The notes under the pieces: model-generated
Told to the model about the DNA's origin: nothing
Seen by the model: the letters and a program-made list of their open reading frames with translations, nothing else
Databases searched by the model: none
Shown: in pieces, positions 7,503-16,573 of the stretch
Position numbering within the stretch: the stretch's first letter is position 1
How the letters are laid out: the number at the start of each line of letters is the position of its first letter
Made by a program: the position numbers and the translations under genes
Origin: Streptomyces endophytica
Lineage (GTDB): Bacteria; Actinomycetota; Actinomycetes; Streptomycetales; Streptomycetaceae
Length of the DNA stretch: 64,000 bases
Direction of reading: 5' to 3'
Assembly: GCF_026153355.1 (NCBI RefSeq)
Contig: NZ_CP110636.1
Location: 1,984,001-2,048,000, forward strand

Positions 7503-9004
7503 CCGACCTACGCCCCGAGCGTGAAGGGAGATCCTACGAGCCGTACGGGCCGGAACAGCCGTACGCGCCGCAGGACCCGGCCGGGCAGCCGGAGCCGCTC
7601 GGGCAGCCCGATGCGTTCGAGGCGGCGGTGGGCCGGCTCAGCGACCCGCTGAACGACCCGCTGCCGAGCCAGGAAGCGCCGCCGCCCGGCACCGGCCGCC
7701 GGCGGCGCCACGCGGCCCCACCGGCCGACGAGGGGCCGTCCTCGCCGTGGTTCCGCCCCCACCAGGAGCCGCAGCCCCCGACCCCGCCCCGGCCCGGCCC
7801 CGGGACGCCGCGGTCCTACGGCCCGGACCCCGCCGCCTACGGCCAGGCGTACGGCCCCCGCACCCGGTCCGGCGGCCCCGCCCCGGCCGCACCCGAACCG
7901 ATAGCCGGGCCGCATGCCGCAGCCACGCCCCCGACGGCGTCCGCTCCCGCCGTGCCCGCTCCCGCCCCGGTCGCACCCAGCGCGCCGGCGCCCGCCGCGA
8001 AGCCCCGGCGGGACGACGACGAGACCATGGCACTGCGCCAGGCGGACAAGGCCGCAATGGCCGGCCGGGACGCCGTTTCACGTGAAACCGACGCCGTTTC
8101 ACGTGAAACAGGGGCCGGTGTTTCACGTGAAACCACGACCACGACCTCCCGCGCGGCGGAGACGCCCGCGCCCGGCGGCCGGGCGGCCCGCCGTAAGGCC
8201 GCTCAGGAGGCCGCGAAGAGAGGCGGACGACGCGGCCGTCACAGCGGCGCTGCCCCCGCAGCCACGGCCTCCGAACCGACGCGTCCCCTCTCCCGCGTGG
8301 AAGCCCGCCAGGCCGCCCGTGCCGCGAAGGACAGCCCCAGCCTGATCGCCAGCCGCGCCCTGGGCGAGGTGTTCATCAGCCTCGGCGTGCTGATGCTGCT
8401 GTTCGTCACCTACCAGCTGTGGTGGACGAATGTGCGGGCCGAGGAGGAGGCCGGCGGCGCCACCACCAACCTCGAACACGAGTGGAACAAGGGCGGTGCG
8501 GAGAAGAAGAACCTCGCCGTCGGCGAGCGCTTCGGGATCATGTACATCCCCAAGCTCGATGTGAAGGCGCCGATAGCGCAGGGCACCGACAAGCATGCCG
8601 TGCTGGACCACGGCATGATCGGTCACTACGACAAGAGCAGCGGGATCAAGACCGCGATGCCCTGGGACAAGAAGGGCAACTTCGCGCTCGCGGCCCACCG
8701 CAACACCCATGGCGAGCCGTTCCGCTACATCAACCGACTCGTCAAGGGCGACAAGATCATCGTCGAGACGAAGGCCGCCTACTACACGTACGAGATGGAG
8801 AGCGTGCTCCCGCAGACGTCGCCCAGCAACACCAGCGTGATCGGGCCGGTGCCGCCCGGTTCGGGCTTCACCAAGCCCGGCCGCTACATCACCCTGACGA
8901 CCTGCACCCCGGAATTCACCAGTACCTTTCGGTTGATCGTCTGGGGCAAGATGGTCGACGAGCGGCCGCGGAGCAAGGGCAAACCGGAAGCGCTCGGCGG
9001 CTAG
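7499..9004 (+). CDS. Class E sortase, copy 2, with long Pro-rich cytoplasmic N-terminus
   Basis: 501 residues from the GTG at 7499, which overlaps the pabA stop. Residues 1-275 are proline/alanine-rich and probably disordered. They contain three VSRET segments (residues 193, 200, 208) that are the translation of three parS sites. A membrane helix follows at about 283-303 (GEVFISLGVLMLLFVTYQLWW), then the sortase domain: FGIMYIPKLDVKAPIAQGT, catalytic His in LAAHRNTHGEPF, Cys in YITLTTCTPEF, Arg in TFRLIVWG. Far longer than the neighbouring sortases (about 240 residues), entirely because of the N-terminal extension. Confidence 0.9.
   Translation: MTDLRPEREGRSYEPYGPEQPYAPQDPAGQPEPLGQPDAFEAAVGRLSDPLNDPLPSQEAPPPGTGRRRRHAAPPADEGPSSPWFRPHQEPQPPTPPRPGPGTPRSYGPDPAAYGQAYGPRTRSGGPAPAAPEPIAGPHAAATPPTASAPAVPAPAPVAPSAPAPAAKPRRDDDETMALRQADKAAMAGRDAVSRETDAVSRETGAGVSRETTTTTSRAAETPAPGGRAARRKAAQEAAKRGGRRGRHSGAAPAATASEPTRPLSRVEARQAARAAKDSPSLIASRALGEVFISLGVLMLLFVTYQLWWTNVRAEEEAGGATTNLEHEWNKGGAEKKNLAVGERFGIMYIPKLDVKAPIAQGTDKHAVLDHGMIGHYDKSSGIKTAMPWDKKGNFALAAHRNTHGEPFRYINRLVKGDKIIVETKAAYYTYEMESVLPQTSPSNTSVIGPVPPGSGFTKPGRYITLTTCTPEFTSTFRLIVWGKMVDERPRSKGKPEALGG
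8075..8133. promoter_or_regulatory. Three parS sites inside sortase gene
   Basis: Perfect GTTTCACGTGAAAC palindromes at 8075-8088, 8096-8109 and 8120-8133. This is the ParB-binding centromere sequence of Streptomyces. All three lie in the same reading phase of the sortase gene (GTT TCA CGT GAA AC), giving VSRET each time. Confidence 0.95.
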
Positions 9005-9028
9005 CGAAAACAAGAGGGGTGCTACGCG

Positions 9029-9772
9029 GTGACTGCAACCGGAACCGACGAAGAGAGCGACCGGTCCGCGCCGCCGCCCTCGCCACCGCGCCGGGTGCGC
9101 CGGACCATCGCGTCCGTCGTCAGCGTCATCGGTGAACTGCTGATCACCGCCGGGCTGATCCTGGGCCTGTTCGTCGCGTACTCGCTGTGGTGGACCAACG
9201 TCCTCGCCGACCGCGAGGCGCACCAGCAGAGCGACCAGGTGCGCCGGCACTGGGCCAGCAGCGGCCCCAAGGGGCCCGGCGCGCTGGACACCAAGGACGG
9301 CATTGGCTTCCTGCACGTCCCCGCGATGGACAACGGCGAGGTGCTGGTCAAGAAGGGCACCAGCACCGATGTCCTCAACGAGGGCGTGGCCGGCTACTAC
9401 ACCAAGCCGGTCAAGTCGGCGCTGCCGCAGGACAAGAAGGGCAACTTCACGCTCGCCGCGCACCGCGACGGCCACGGCGCGAAGTTCCACAACATCGACA
9501 AGCTCAAGGACGGCGACCCGATCGTCTTCGAGACCAAGGACACCTGGTTCGTCTACAAGGTCTTCGCGGTCCTGCCCGAGACCTCGAAGTACAACGTCGA
9601 CGTCCTCAACAAGGTCCCGAAGGAGTCCGGCAAGCACAAGGCCGGCCGCTACATCACCCTCACGACCTGCACCCCGGTCTACACCTCGACCTACCGCTAC
9701 ATCGTCTGGGGCGAGCTGGAACGCACGGAAAAGGTCGACGCGGACCGCACACCGCCGGCCGAACTGCGCTAG
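9029..9772 (+). CDS. Class E sortase, copy 3
   Basis: 247 residues from a GTG with AGAGGGG at 9013-9019. Short disordered start, membrane helix at about residues 36-55 (VIGELLITAGLILGLFVAYSLWW), then the sortase fold. That fold has IGFLHVPAMDNGEVLVKKGT, catalytic His in LAAHRDGHGAKF, Cys in YITLTTCTPVY and Arg in TYRYIVWGELE. Intact and of normal length. Third of three tandem sortases; the 24-base gap to copy 2 suggests one transcript ending at the hairpin at 9820. Confidence 0.93.
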   Translation: MTATGTDEESDRSAPPPSPPRRVRRTIASVVSVIGELLITAGLILGLFVAYSLWWTNVLADREAHQQSDQVRRHWASSGPKGPGALDTKDGIGFLHVPAMDNGEVLVKKGTSTDVLNEGVAGYYTKPVKSALPQDKKGNFTLAAHRDGHGAKFHNIDKLKDGDPIVFETKDTWFVYKVFAVLPETSKYNVDVLNKVPKESGKHKAGRYITLTTCTPVYTSTYRYIVWGELERTEKVDADRTPPAELR

Positions 9773-9819
9773 CCGCGCAGGGCCCGCAACGGCCCCGTAC
9801 CGCCCGTCCGGCACATGAC

Positions 9820-9856
9820 GAAGCCCCGGCAGCCCTCCAAGGGCTGCCGGGGCTTC
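9820..9856. terminator. Bidirectional terminator between sortase and pknB
   Basis: Perfect 17-bp inverted repeat (9820-9836 and 9840-9856, left arm GAAGCCCCGGCAGCCCT) with a 3-base loop. It lies between the convergent sortase 3 and pknB genes, so it can stop transcription from both sides. Confidence 0.9.
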
Positions 9857-9877
9857 CTCGTGATGTTGTGCCGGCTG

Positions 9878-11857
9878 TCAGCCGAATCCGCCGATGAACC
9901 CGCCACCACCGTTGTTACCGCCGTTGTTACCGCCACCACCGACGGTGGTCAGCGTCACGGTGGTCGACTTCGGGTCGGACGGCGTGTTGCCCGCGGGGTC
10001 CTGGTTGATCACCAGCGCGTTGTCGTCCTGCGATCCGTTGACCTGGACGTTGGTGAAGCCGGCCTGTGCCAGCGCCTTCTTCGCGTCCTTCAGCTTCTGG
10101 CTCCGCACCTCCGGCACCGGAGTCTGCGCTGCGGCCTTGCCGATCACAAGGTTGACCGTGGAGCCGCTCTTGGCCGGGGTGTTGCCGGCCGGGGTCTGGT
10201 CGATCACCTTGCCGACCTGGCTCGGGTCGGGGGCGTCCTGCTCGGTCTTGGTGACCTTGAAGCCCAGGTCCGTCAGCTGCTTCTCGGCCGCCGCCGCGTC
10301 CTGGCCCTTGACGTCCGGGACGCTGGTCTTCTGGATCTCCTTGGCGACGGTGAGGGTGATCTCGGTGTCCTTGGTCGCCTTGCTCTGCCCGCTCGGGTCC
10401 TGGCGGATGACGGTGCCCGCCGTCCGGTCGGACTCCTCATCGACCCGCTTGACGTTCTCGAAGCCCTTGTTGTGGAGCTCCCGCTCGGCTTCCTCGAACT
10501 GCAGGCTCTTGACGTCCGGGACCGGCACCTTGGCCGCACCCGCGCAGATCGTCACCGTGATCGTGTCGTTCTTCGCGATCTGGGTGTTCGGCGCCGGTTC
10601 CTGGGAGGTGACCTGGTTCCTCTTGACGTTGGTGCAGGGCTTGCGGCCGGCCGATTTGACCTTGAAGGAGCTGTTCACCCCGGACTGCTTGGCTTCCTGC
10701 AGCGTCCGGCCGACGAGGTTCGGGGCGGCGAACTTGGCGTTCTGCTTGCCGCCGGTGAACATCGCCTTGCCGATGAAGATCGCCCCGACCAGGACCAGCA
10801 CCGCCGCGAGGACCAGCAGGATCGTCGAGACGTTGCTCTTCTTCTGGCCGCCGCCGCGGCGCCGGTCGGCCCGCTCGTCGTAGCCGTAGCCGCCGTCGTC
10901 CGGGTTCATCGGCGGGAGCATCGTGGTCTGGCCCGCCGGGTCCTGCGCCCGCAGCATCGTCGTGGGCTGGTCCTGGTCGTAGCCGACCGCGCCCATCGCC
11001 GAGGTCGCCGCGACCGGCTGGCCGTCCAGCGCCGCCTCGATGTCGGCGCGCATCTCGTCGGCCGACTGATAGCGGTAGTCCGGGTCCTTGACCAGCGCCT
11101 TCAGGACGATTGCGTCCATCTCCGGCGTGATCTCGGGGTCGAAGTTGCTGGGCTTCTGCGGCTCCTCGCGGACGTGCTGGTAGGCCACCGCGACCGGCGA
11201 GTCACCGACGAACGGCGGCCGGACGGTGAGCAGCTCGTACAGCAGACAGCCGGTGGAGTACAGGTCGGAGCGGGCGTCGACCTGCTCGCCCTTGGCCTGC
11301 TCGGGCGAGAGGTACTGGGCGGTGCCGATGACCGCCGCGGTCTGCGTCATCGTCATGCCGGCGTCACCCATTGCGCGGGCGATGCCGAAGTCCATGACCT
11401 TGACCTGGCCGGTGCGCGTCAGCATGACGTTCGCCGGCTTGATGTCGCGGTGGACGATGCCGGCGCGGTGCGAATACTCCAGCGCCTGGAGGACGCCGGT
11501 GGTCATCTCCAGCGACCGCTCGGGCAGCAGCTTGCGGCCGGAGTGCAGCAGCTCACGCAGCGTGGACCCGTCCACGTACTCCATGACGATGTACGGGATC
11601 GAGACACCGTCGACGTAGTCCTCGCCGGTGTCGTAGACCGCGACGATCGACGGATGGTTCAGCGAGGCGGCCGACTGGGCCTCACGGCGGAACCGGGCCT
11701 GGAAGGACGGGTCGCGGGCAAGATCCACCCGCAGCGTCTTCACCGCTACGGTGCGGCCGAGGCGGGTGTCATGCGCGAGGTACACCTCGGCCATGCCACC
11801 GCGGCCGAGCACCGAGCCCAGCTCGTACCGGCCGCCGAGGCGACGCGGCTCTTCCAT
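9878..11857 (-). CDS. pknB: Ser/Thr protein kinase PknB with four PASTA domains
   Basis: 659 residues. Kinase domain: GRGGMAEVY loop (18-26), Lys40, catalytic HRD at 136-138, DFG at 156-158, and activation-loop threonines 169/171/173 in GMTMTQT. One membrane helix lies near residues 337-358 (STILLVLAAVLVLVGAIFIG). Outside the cell come four PASTA repeats (each opening like VPDVKS/VPDVKG/VPEVRS) that bind muropeptide or lipid II, then a glycine/asparagine-rich tail. It senses wall precursors and phosphorylates growth and division proteins; PstP in the same cluster reverses this. Last gene of the leftward fhaA-pknB block, 144 bases after pbpA. ATG preceded by GGAGAAG. Confidence 0.96.
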   Translation of the reverse strand: MEEPRRLGGRYELGSVLGRGGMAEVYLAHDTRLGRTVAVKTLRVDLARDPSFQARFRREAQSAASLNHPSIVAVYDTGEDYVDGVSIPYIVMEYVDGSTLRELLHSGRKLLPERSLEMTTGVLQALEYSHRAGIVHRDIKPANVMLTRTGQVKVMDFGIARAMGDAGMTMTQTAAVIGTAQYLSPEQAKGEQVDARSDLYSTGCLLYELLTVRPPFVGDSPVAVAYQHVREEPQKPSNFDPEITPEMDAIVLKALVKDPDYRYQSADEMRADIEAALDGQPVAATSAMGAVGYDQDQPTTMLRAQDPAGQTTMLPPMNPDDGGYGYDERADRRRGGGQKKSNVSTILLVLAAVLVLVGAIFIGKAMFTGGKQNAKFAAPNLVGRTLQEAKQSGVNSSFKVKSAGRKPCTNVKRNQVTSQEPAPNTQIAKNDTITVTICAGAAKVPVPDVKSLQFEEAERELHNKGFENVKRVDEESDRTAGTVIRQDPSGQSKATKDTEITLTVAKEIQKTSVPDVKGQDAAAAEKQLTDLGFKVTKTEQDAPDPSQVGKVIDQTPAGNTPAKSGSTVNLVIGKAAAQTPVPEVRSQKLKDAKKALAQAGFTNVQVNGSQDDNALVINQDPAGNTPSDPKSTTVTLTTVGGGGNNGGNNGGGGFIGGFG

Positions 11858-12001
11858 AAGCTTCTCCAGCCCTCTCCGTCAGTCCCGACCGCACCCGTGT
11901 GTGGTCCGGCGGTGTGCTGTCCGGGCTACCGTACCCGGGACGCCGCATCGGACCGGCCGGAGCCGCAACCTGATACGTGACCGGTACTGGCATGACCCGA
12001 G

Positions 12002-13471
12002 TCACTTCTCGCCTTCGAGTACCGCCTCCATGACGCGCTTCGCGATGGGAGCGGCGAGCTTGCCACCGGCGATGTCATCGCGAAGGGTGTCGGATCCCTC
12101 AATGACGACAGCGACCGCTACGGGGGTGCCCTTGTCGGTCTTCGCGTAGGAGATGAACCAGGCGTACGGGTTGTCCTTGTTGTTCTCGCCGTGCTGGGCG
12201 GTACCCGTCTTACCCCCGACTGTGACGTTCGGGATCTGTGCATTGGTTCCCGTGCCGCTCTTGACGACGGTCTCCATGATGCTCTGGATCTTCTGCGCGT
12301 TCTCCGGGCTGAGCGGCCGACTCATCTCCTGCGGCGTGTGCTGCTGCACCACGTTGAGGTTCGGCGCGACCAGCTGGTCGACCATGTACGGCTTCATCAG
12401 CTTGCCGCCGTTGGCGACCGCCGAGGCGACCATGGCCATCTGCAGCGGCGTGGCCCGGTTGGACGCCTGCCCGATACCGGCCATGGCATTCTGCGGCCGG
12501 TTGTCGGTGGGGAAGATGCTCTCCGCGGCCCGCACCGGGGTGTCGATCTTGGAGTTGTTGAAGCCGAACTTCTCCGCCTCGGCCTTCATCTTCTTGTTGC
12601 CGAGGTCAGCGCTGACCTTGCCGAAGACCGTGTTGCACGACAGGCGCAGGGCCTCGCGCAGGCTGACGTTCTCACACTGGATGGAGCCCTCGTTCTTCAG
12701 CGGAAGGCCGGCGGTGTCGGGCAGCGTGTACGGGACCGGCGAGTTGGTCTTGGCGTCGACGTCGTTGTACAGCCCGTTCTCCAGCGCCGCCGAGGCCGTG
12801 ACGACCTTGAAGGTGGAGCCCGGCGGGTAGGTCTGCCGCAGCGCCCGGTTGAGCATCGGCTCGTCGGGGTTGTTCTTCTTCAGCAGGCCGTTGTACGCCT
12901 CGGCGTCCTTGTTGCTCATGCCGGCGAACGTGGACGGGTCGTACGACGGGGTGCTGGCCAGCGCCAGGATCGCCCCGGTCTCCGGGTTGATCGCGGCGAC
13001 CGCGCCCTTCTGGTTGCCCAGGCCCTCGAAGGCCGCCTTCTGCGCCTTGGCGTCCAGCGTCGTGACGACGTTGCCGCCCTTCTGCTTGCTGCCGGTGAAC
13101 ATGTCGACCGTGCGGCTGAAGAAGAGCCGGTCATCGGTGCCGGTGAGGATGCCGTCGTTGAGCTTCTCCAGCTGGTTGGCGTCGAACGCCTGCGAGGCGT
13201 AACCGGTGACCGGCGCCCACATCTTGCCGTTCTTGTACGTCCGCTTGTACTTGAAGTCGCCGCTGTCGGTGGTCGTCGAGCCGGTGATCGCCTTGCCGTC
13301 GACGATGATGTTGCCGCGCGGCGTGCTGTAGCGCTCGATGGCGACCCGGCGGTTGTGCGTGTCGTTCTTGAGCTGGTCACCCTCGACGAACTGCACCCAG
13401 TTGACGCGGATGAGCAGGGCGAGGACGAGCAGGCCGCAGAAGATCGCGACCCGGCGCAGGGGCTTGTTCAC
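12002..13471 (-). CDS. pbpA: Penicillin-binding protein PbpA (peptidoglycan D,D-transpeptidase)
   Basis: 489 residues. N-terminal signal anchor (residues 8-27, VAIFCGLLVLALLIRVNWVQF), a dimerisation/pedestal region, then the transpeptidase domain with nucleophile S219TFK222, S278CN280 and K421TG motifs, so all catalytic elements are present. It is a class B PBP that crosslinks peptidoglycan, working with the SEDS polymerase encoded just upstream. Its ATG overlaps the rodA stop (ATGA), the usual translational coupling of a SEDS/PBP pair. Confidence 0.95.
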   Translation of the reverse strand: MNKPLRRVAIFCGLLVLALLIRVNWVQFVEGDQLKNDTHNRRVAIERYSTPRGNIIVDGKAITGSTTTDSGDFKYKRTYKNGKMWAPVTGYASQAFDANQLEKLNDGILTGTDDRLFFSRTVDMFTGSKQKGGNVVTTLDAKAQKAAFEGLGNQKGAVAAINPETGAILALASTPSYDPSTFAGMSNKDAEAYNGLLKKNNPDEPMLNRALRQTYPPGSTFKVVTASAALENGLYNDVDAKTNSPVPYTLPDTAGLPLKNEGSIQCENVSLREALRLSCNTVFGKVSADLGNKKMKAEAEKFGFNNSKIDTPVRAAESIFPTDNRPQNAMAGIGQASNRATPLQMAMVASAVANGGKLMKPYMVDQLVAPNLNVVQQHTPQEMSRPLSPENAQKIQSIMETVVKSGTGTNAQIPNVTVGGKTGTAQHGENNKDNPYAWFISYAKTDKGTPVAVAVVIEGSDTLRDDIAGGKLAAPIAKRVMEAVLEGEK

Positions 13472-14865
13472 GGGCGGACCACCTGGGTCATCTCGGCGTC
13501 GGTGGACGGTGCGGGGGTCGGCGCCGGGCGCCGCGCGGTGTCGCTGATGCGCAGCAGGATGGCCACCAGCGCCCAGTTGGCGATGACGGAGGAACCACCC
13601 TGGGCCAGGAACGGCATCGTCATACCGGTCAGCGGGATGAGGCCGGTCACACCGCCGGCGACGACGAAGACCTGCAGCGCGAAGGCGCCGGACAGGCCGA
13701 TCGACAGCAGCTTGCCGAACGGGTCACGGGCGGCCAGCGCCGTACGGATGCCGCGCTCGATGAGCAGGCCGTACAGCATCAGGATGGCCATCAGGCCGGC
13801 CAGCCCGATCTCCTCGCCGACGGTGGCGAGGATGTAGTCGCTCTTGGGCGCGATACCGCCGATCAGCCGGGAGTAGCCCTGGCCCAGACCCGAGCCGAGG
13901 ATGCCGCCGGAACCGAAGGAGTACATGGCCTGGGCGGTCTCGGTGACACCGCCGTTGAGCAGCTCCAGCGGGTTCAGCCAGTTGTGGACACGCACCTGGA
14001 CGTGGGACTCGAACGTGGCCACGGCGACCGCGCCGCCCGCGCTGAGCAGCAGACCGAAGACGATCCAGCTGGTCCGCTCGGTGGCGACGTACAGCATGAT
14101 CACGAAGAGGCCGAAGAACAGCAGCGAGGTACCGAGGTCGGTCTCGAAGACCAGGATCATCAGGCTCAGCGCCCAGATGACCAGGATCGGTCCGAGGTCA
14201 CGGCCGCGCGGGAGGTACAGGCCCATGAAGCGGCGGCTGGCCAGCGCCAGCGCGTCCCGCTTCACCATGAGGTAGCCCGCGAAGAAGATCGCGATGATGA
14301 TCTTGGCGAACTCGCCCGGCTGCAGCGAACCGACACCGGGGATGGTGATCCAGATGCGCGCGCCGAAGCGGGCCGGGAAGAAGATCGGCGAGATCAGCAG
14401 GACCAGCGCCACCACCATCGAGATGTAGGTGTAGCGCTGCAGGACACGGTGGTCCTTGAGGAAGATCAGTACGCCGAGGAAGAGCGCGACGCCCAGCGTC
14501 GACCACATCAGCTGCCCCGGCGCCATCGCACCGCCCAGCTGCGGGGTGCTGATCTGCGGCTCCTGGTCCAGCCGCCAGATGAAGACCAGACCCAGGCCGT
14601 TGAGCAGGGTGGCGATCGGCAGCATCAGCGGGTCCGCGTACGGCGCCCACTTGCGTACGACGAGGTGCGCCACGCCGGCCAGCAGGCCGAGCCCCAGGGT
14701 GTAGCCGAGCACACCGGCGGGGACGGTCTCCTCCTTGGCCAGGCCCACGTTGATGTACGCGAACACCGGAATGATCACCGCGAAGACGAGCATCGCCAGC
14801 TCGGTGTTGCGGCGGCTCGGGGCTCCGATCGTGCCGATGGTGGTGGTGTTGGTGGTACTGCTCAT
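13468..14865 (-). CDS. rodA: SEDS peptidoglycan glycosyltransferase RodA/FtsW
   Basis: 465 residues with about ten to twelve membrane helices. It polymerises lipid II into glycan strands at the membrane and hands them to its cognate class B PBP (PbpA, overlapping downstream). Visible SEDS features include the conserved loop WLNPLELLNGG...QAMYSFGSGGILGSGLGQGYSRL with the following YILATVGEEIGLAG segment, and the late helix FVVAGGVTGLIPLTGMTMPFLAQGGSS. The longer loop is the signature of the SEDS family. The short polar tail ends PTPAPSTDAEMTQVVRP. Confidence 0.94.
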   Translation of the reverse strand: MSSTTNTTTIGTIGAPSRRNTELAMLVFAVIIPVFAYINVGLAKEETVPAGVLGYTLGLGLLAGVAHLVVRKWAPYADPLMLPIATLLNGLGLVFIWRLDQEPQISTPQLGGAMAPGQLMWSTLGVALFLGVLIFLKDHRVLQRYTYISMVVALVLLISPIFFPARFGARIWITIPGVGSLQPGEFAKIIIAIFFAGYLMVKRDALALASRRFMGLYLPRGRDLGPILVIWALSLMILVFETDLGTSLLFFGLFVIMLYVATERTSWIVFGLLLSAGGAVAVATFESHVQVRVHNWLNPLELLNGGVTETAQAMYSFGSGGILGSGLGQGYSRLIGGIAPKSDYILATVGEEIGLAGLMAILMLYGLLIERGIRTALAARDPFGKLLSIGLSGAFALQVFVVAGGVTGLIPLTGMTMPFLAQGGSSVIANWALVAILLRISDTARRPAPTPAPSTDAEMTQVVRP

Positions 14866-14888
14866 GAGATCTACGGCCCCCTAGGCCC

Positions 14889-16441
14889 TCACTGCTGGGT
14901 GCTGCAATTCTTTTCCAGCTTCTGCTGCTCCTCGGAGGGGCCTGGCTGGGAGTGGGTGTGGGAGTCGCGGACGCGGGCGCCGACAGCGCCCCCGCCGTAC
15001 CGGTGCCGGACTTGTCCGTGGTGCCGGGCTTGGTGGTCGGCGTACCGGGCTTCGTGCCGGGCTTCGCGGGCGTGCCCGCCTGGCCCTTGCCCTTGTTGCG
15101 CGCCGCTTCGCGCTCGGCGGCCTCCCGCTGCTCCTTGCTGCGGCAGGCGTTGGCCTGCTTGCTCAGCTCGGTGACCTTGTCGCCGCCCTGCAGGCGGCTG
15201 TCGACCGCGATCGTCTGCTTGACCTGGTTCCGCTGTACAGCGGCAGGTACTTGAGTTCGATCTCGGGTGTGGTCCTCGTCCACGGCGTTGAGCTTGAACC
15301 AGGCGAGGTCCTGGCTGATGCCGCGGTACAGCGCGACGTGGTCGTCCTTGGCGCCGACGAAGTACTGGGTCTGCGTCCAGCGGTAGCCCGCGTAGAGCCC
15401 GCCGCCGACGACGGCCAGCGCCAGCACGCCGAACAGCGACCGCTTGAGCCACCGCCCCCGCTTGGGCTTGACGAAGTCCTCGTCCATGAACGCGCCGAAG
15501 GAGCCCTGCGGCGGACCGCCGACCTCCGGGTCACCGCTCCCGGGCGGCCCGAAGGCACCACCGGGTGCGGACGGCTGCCCGCCCGGACGGCCGAGCTCGG
15601 CGGCCCGCGCGGCCGGCGTCTGGAGCGTGCTGGGGTCGTTGAGCTGGTTCTGGTTCTCCGCGACGGCACCGACGATCACCGGGGTGTCGTTGAGCTGCCC
15701 GGCCATCGTGTCGTTGCCGTCCACGTCCAGGACGTCGGCGACGATGCAGGTGATGTTGTCCGGGCCGCCGCCGCGCAGCGCGAGCTGGATCAGCTCCTGC
15801 ACGGTCTCGTGCGGCCCGTGGTAGCCGGCCAGCGTCTCTTCCAGCGTCTGGTGGCTGACGACGCCGGACAGCCCGTCCGAGCAGATCAGATAGCGGTCGC
15901 CGGCCCGCACCTCGCGGATCGACAGGTCGGGCTCGACGTGATCACCGCTGCCCAGCGCCCGCATCAGCAGCGACCGCTGCGGATGGGTGGTGGCCTCCTC
16001 CTCGGTGATCCGGCCCTCGTCGACCAGCCGCTGCACCCAGGTGTGGTCCTGGGTGATCTGGGTCAGCACACCGTCCCGGAGCAGGTACGCGCGGGAGTCG
16101 CCGACGTGCACCAGGCCGAGCCGCTGGCCGGTCCACAGCAGCGCGGTCAGCGTCGTCCCCATGCCTTCGAGCTGGGGGTCCTCCTCGACCATCACCCGCA
16201 GCTGCTCATTGGCACGCTGCACGGCAGTGCCGAGCGAGGTCAGGATGTCCGACCCCGGGACGTCGTCGTCGAGCTGGACGAGCGTGGAGATCACCTCGGA
16301 GGAGGCGACCTCACCGGCGGCCTGACCGCCCATACCGTCCGCGATGGCGAGCAGCCGCGGCCCGGCGTAGCCGGAGTCCTCGTTGCCCTCGCGGATCATG
16401 CCCTTGTGCGATCCGGCGGCGAAGCGCAGTGACAGACTCAT
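14889..16441 (-). CDS. pstP: PP2C-family Ser/Thr phosphatase PstP (frame disturbances as read)
   Basis: Dephosphorylates PknB and its substrates using two metal ions. From the ATG at 16441 the PP2C domain is complete: AAGSHKGMIREGNEDSGY, LLAIADGMGGQAAGE, LVHVGDSRAYLLRDG, RYLICSDGLSG and GGGPDNITCIVADV. A membrane helix follows (SLFGVLALAVVGGGLYAGYRW), then an extracytoplasmic tail. Near 15240-15265 the frame changes for about 12 residues and then returns: the expected sequence PEIELKYLPLY is encoded in another frame there. Near 14940 a further shift hides the natural end EEQQKLEKNCSTQQ, whose stop is at 14889. Without that correction the frame runs on into rodA. Indel errors are likely. Confidence 0.9.
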
Positions 16442-16573
16442 GCGCACCTCACCCGTCGGCTCGGGGTACAGCCGGTCTCGCCTGGCCACACTGCCCACCC
16501 TCCGGTCGGGAGCACGCCTGGGTCCGCCGAGTGGACCGCCGCGGCTCGCTCGCTCCGCTCGCTCATTGTCGTA

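Noticed and set aside
8075..8133. Palindromes as transcription-factor operators in the sortase gene
   Set aside because: The exact 14-mer is the known ParB site and recurs at two other clusters, so a local operator is not needed.
9815..11980. 721-residue frame opposite pknB
   Set aside because: It is the antisense shadow of the kinase and PASTA repeats, rich in HRRG patterns, with no family resemblance.
16540..16572. GAGCGAGCGGAGCGAGCGA sequence after fhaB as a new regulatory hairpin
   Set aside because: Such GAGCGAGC repeats are common low-complexity sequence in Streptomyces and no clear stem or partner is visible.
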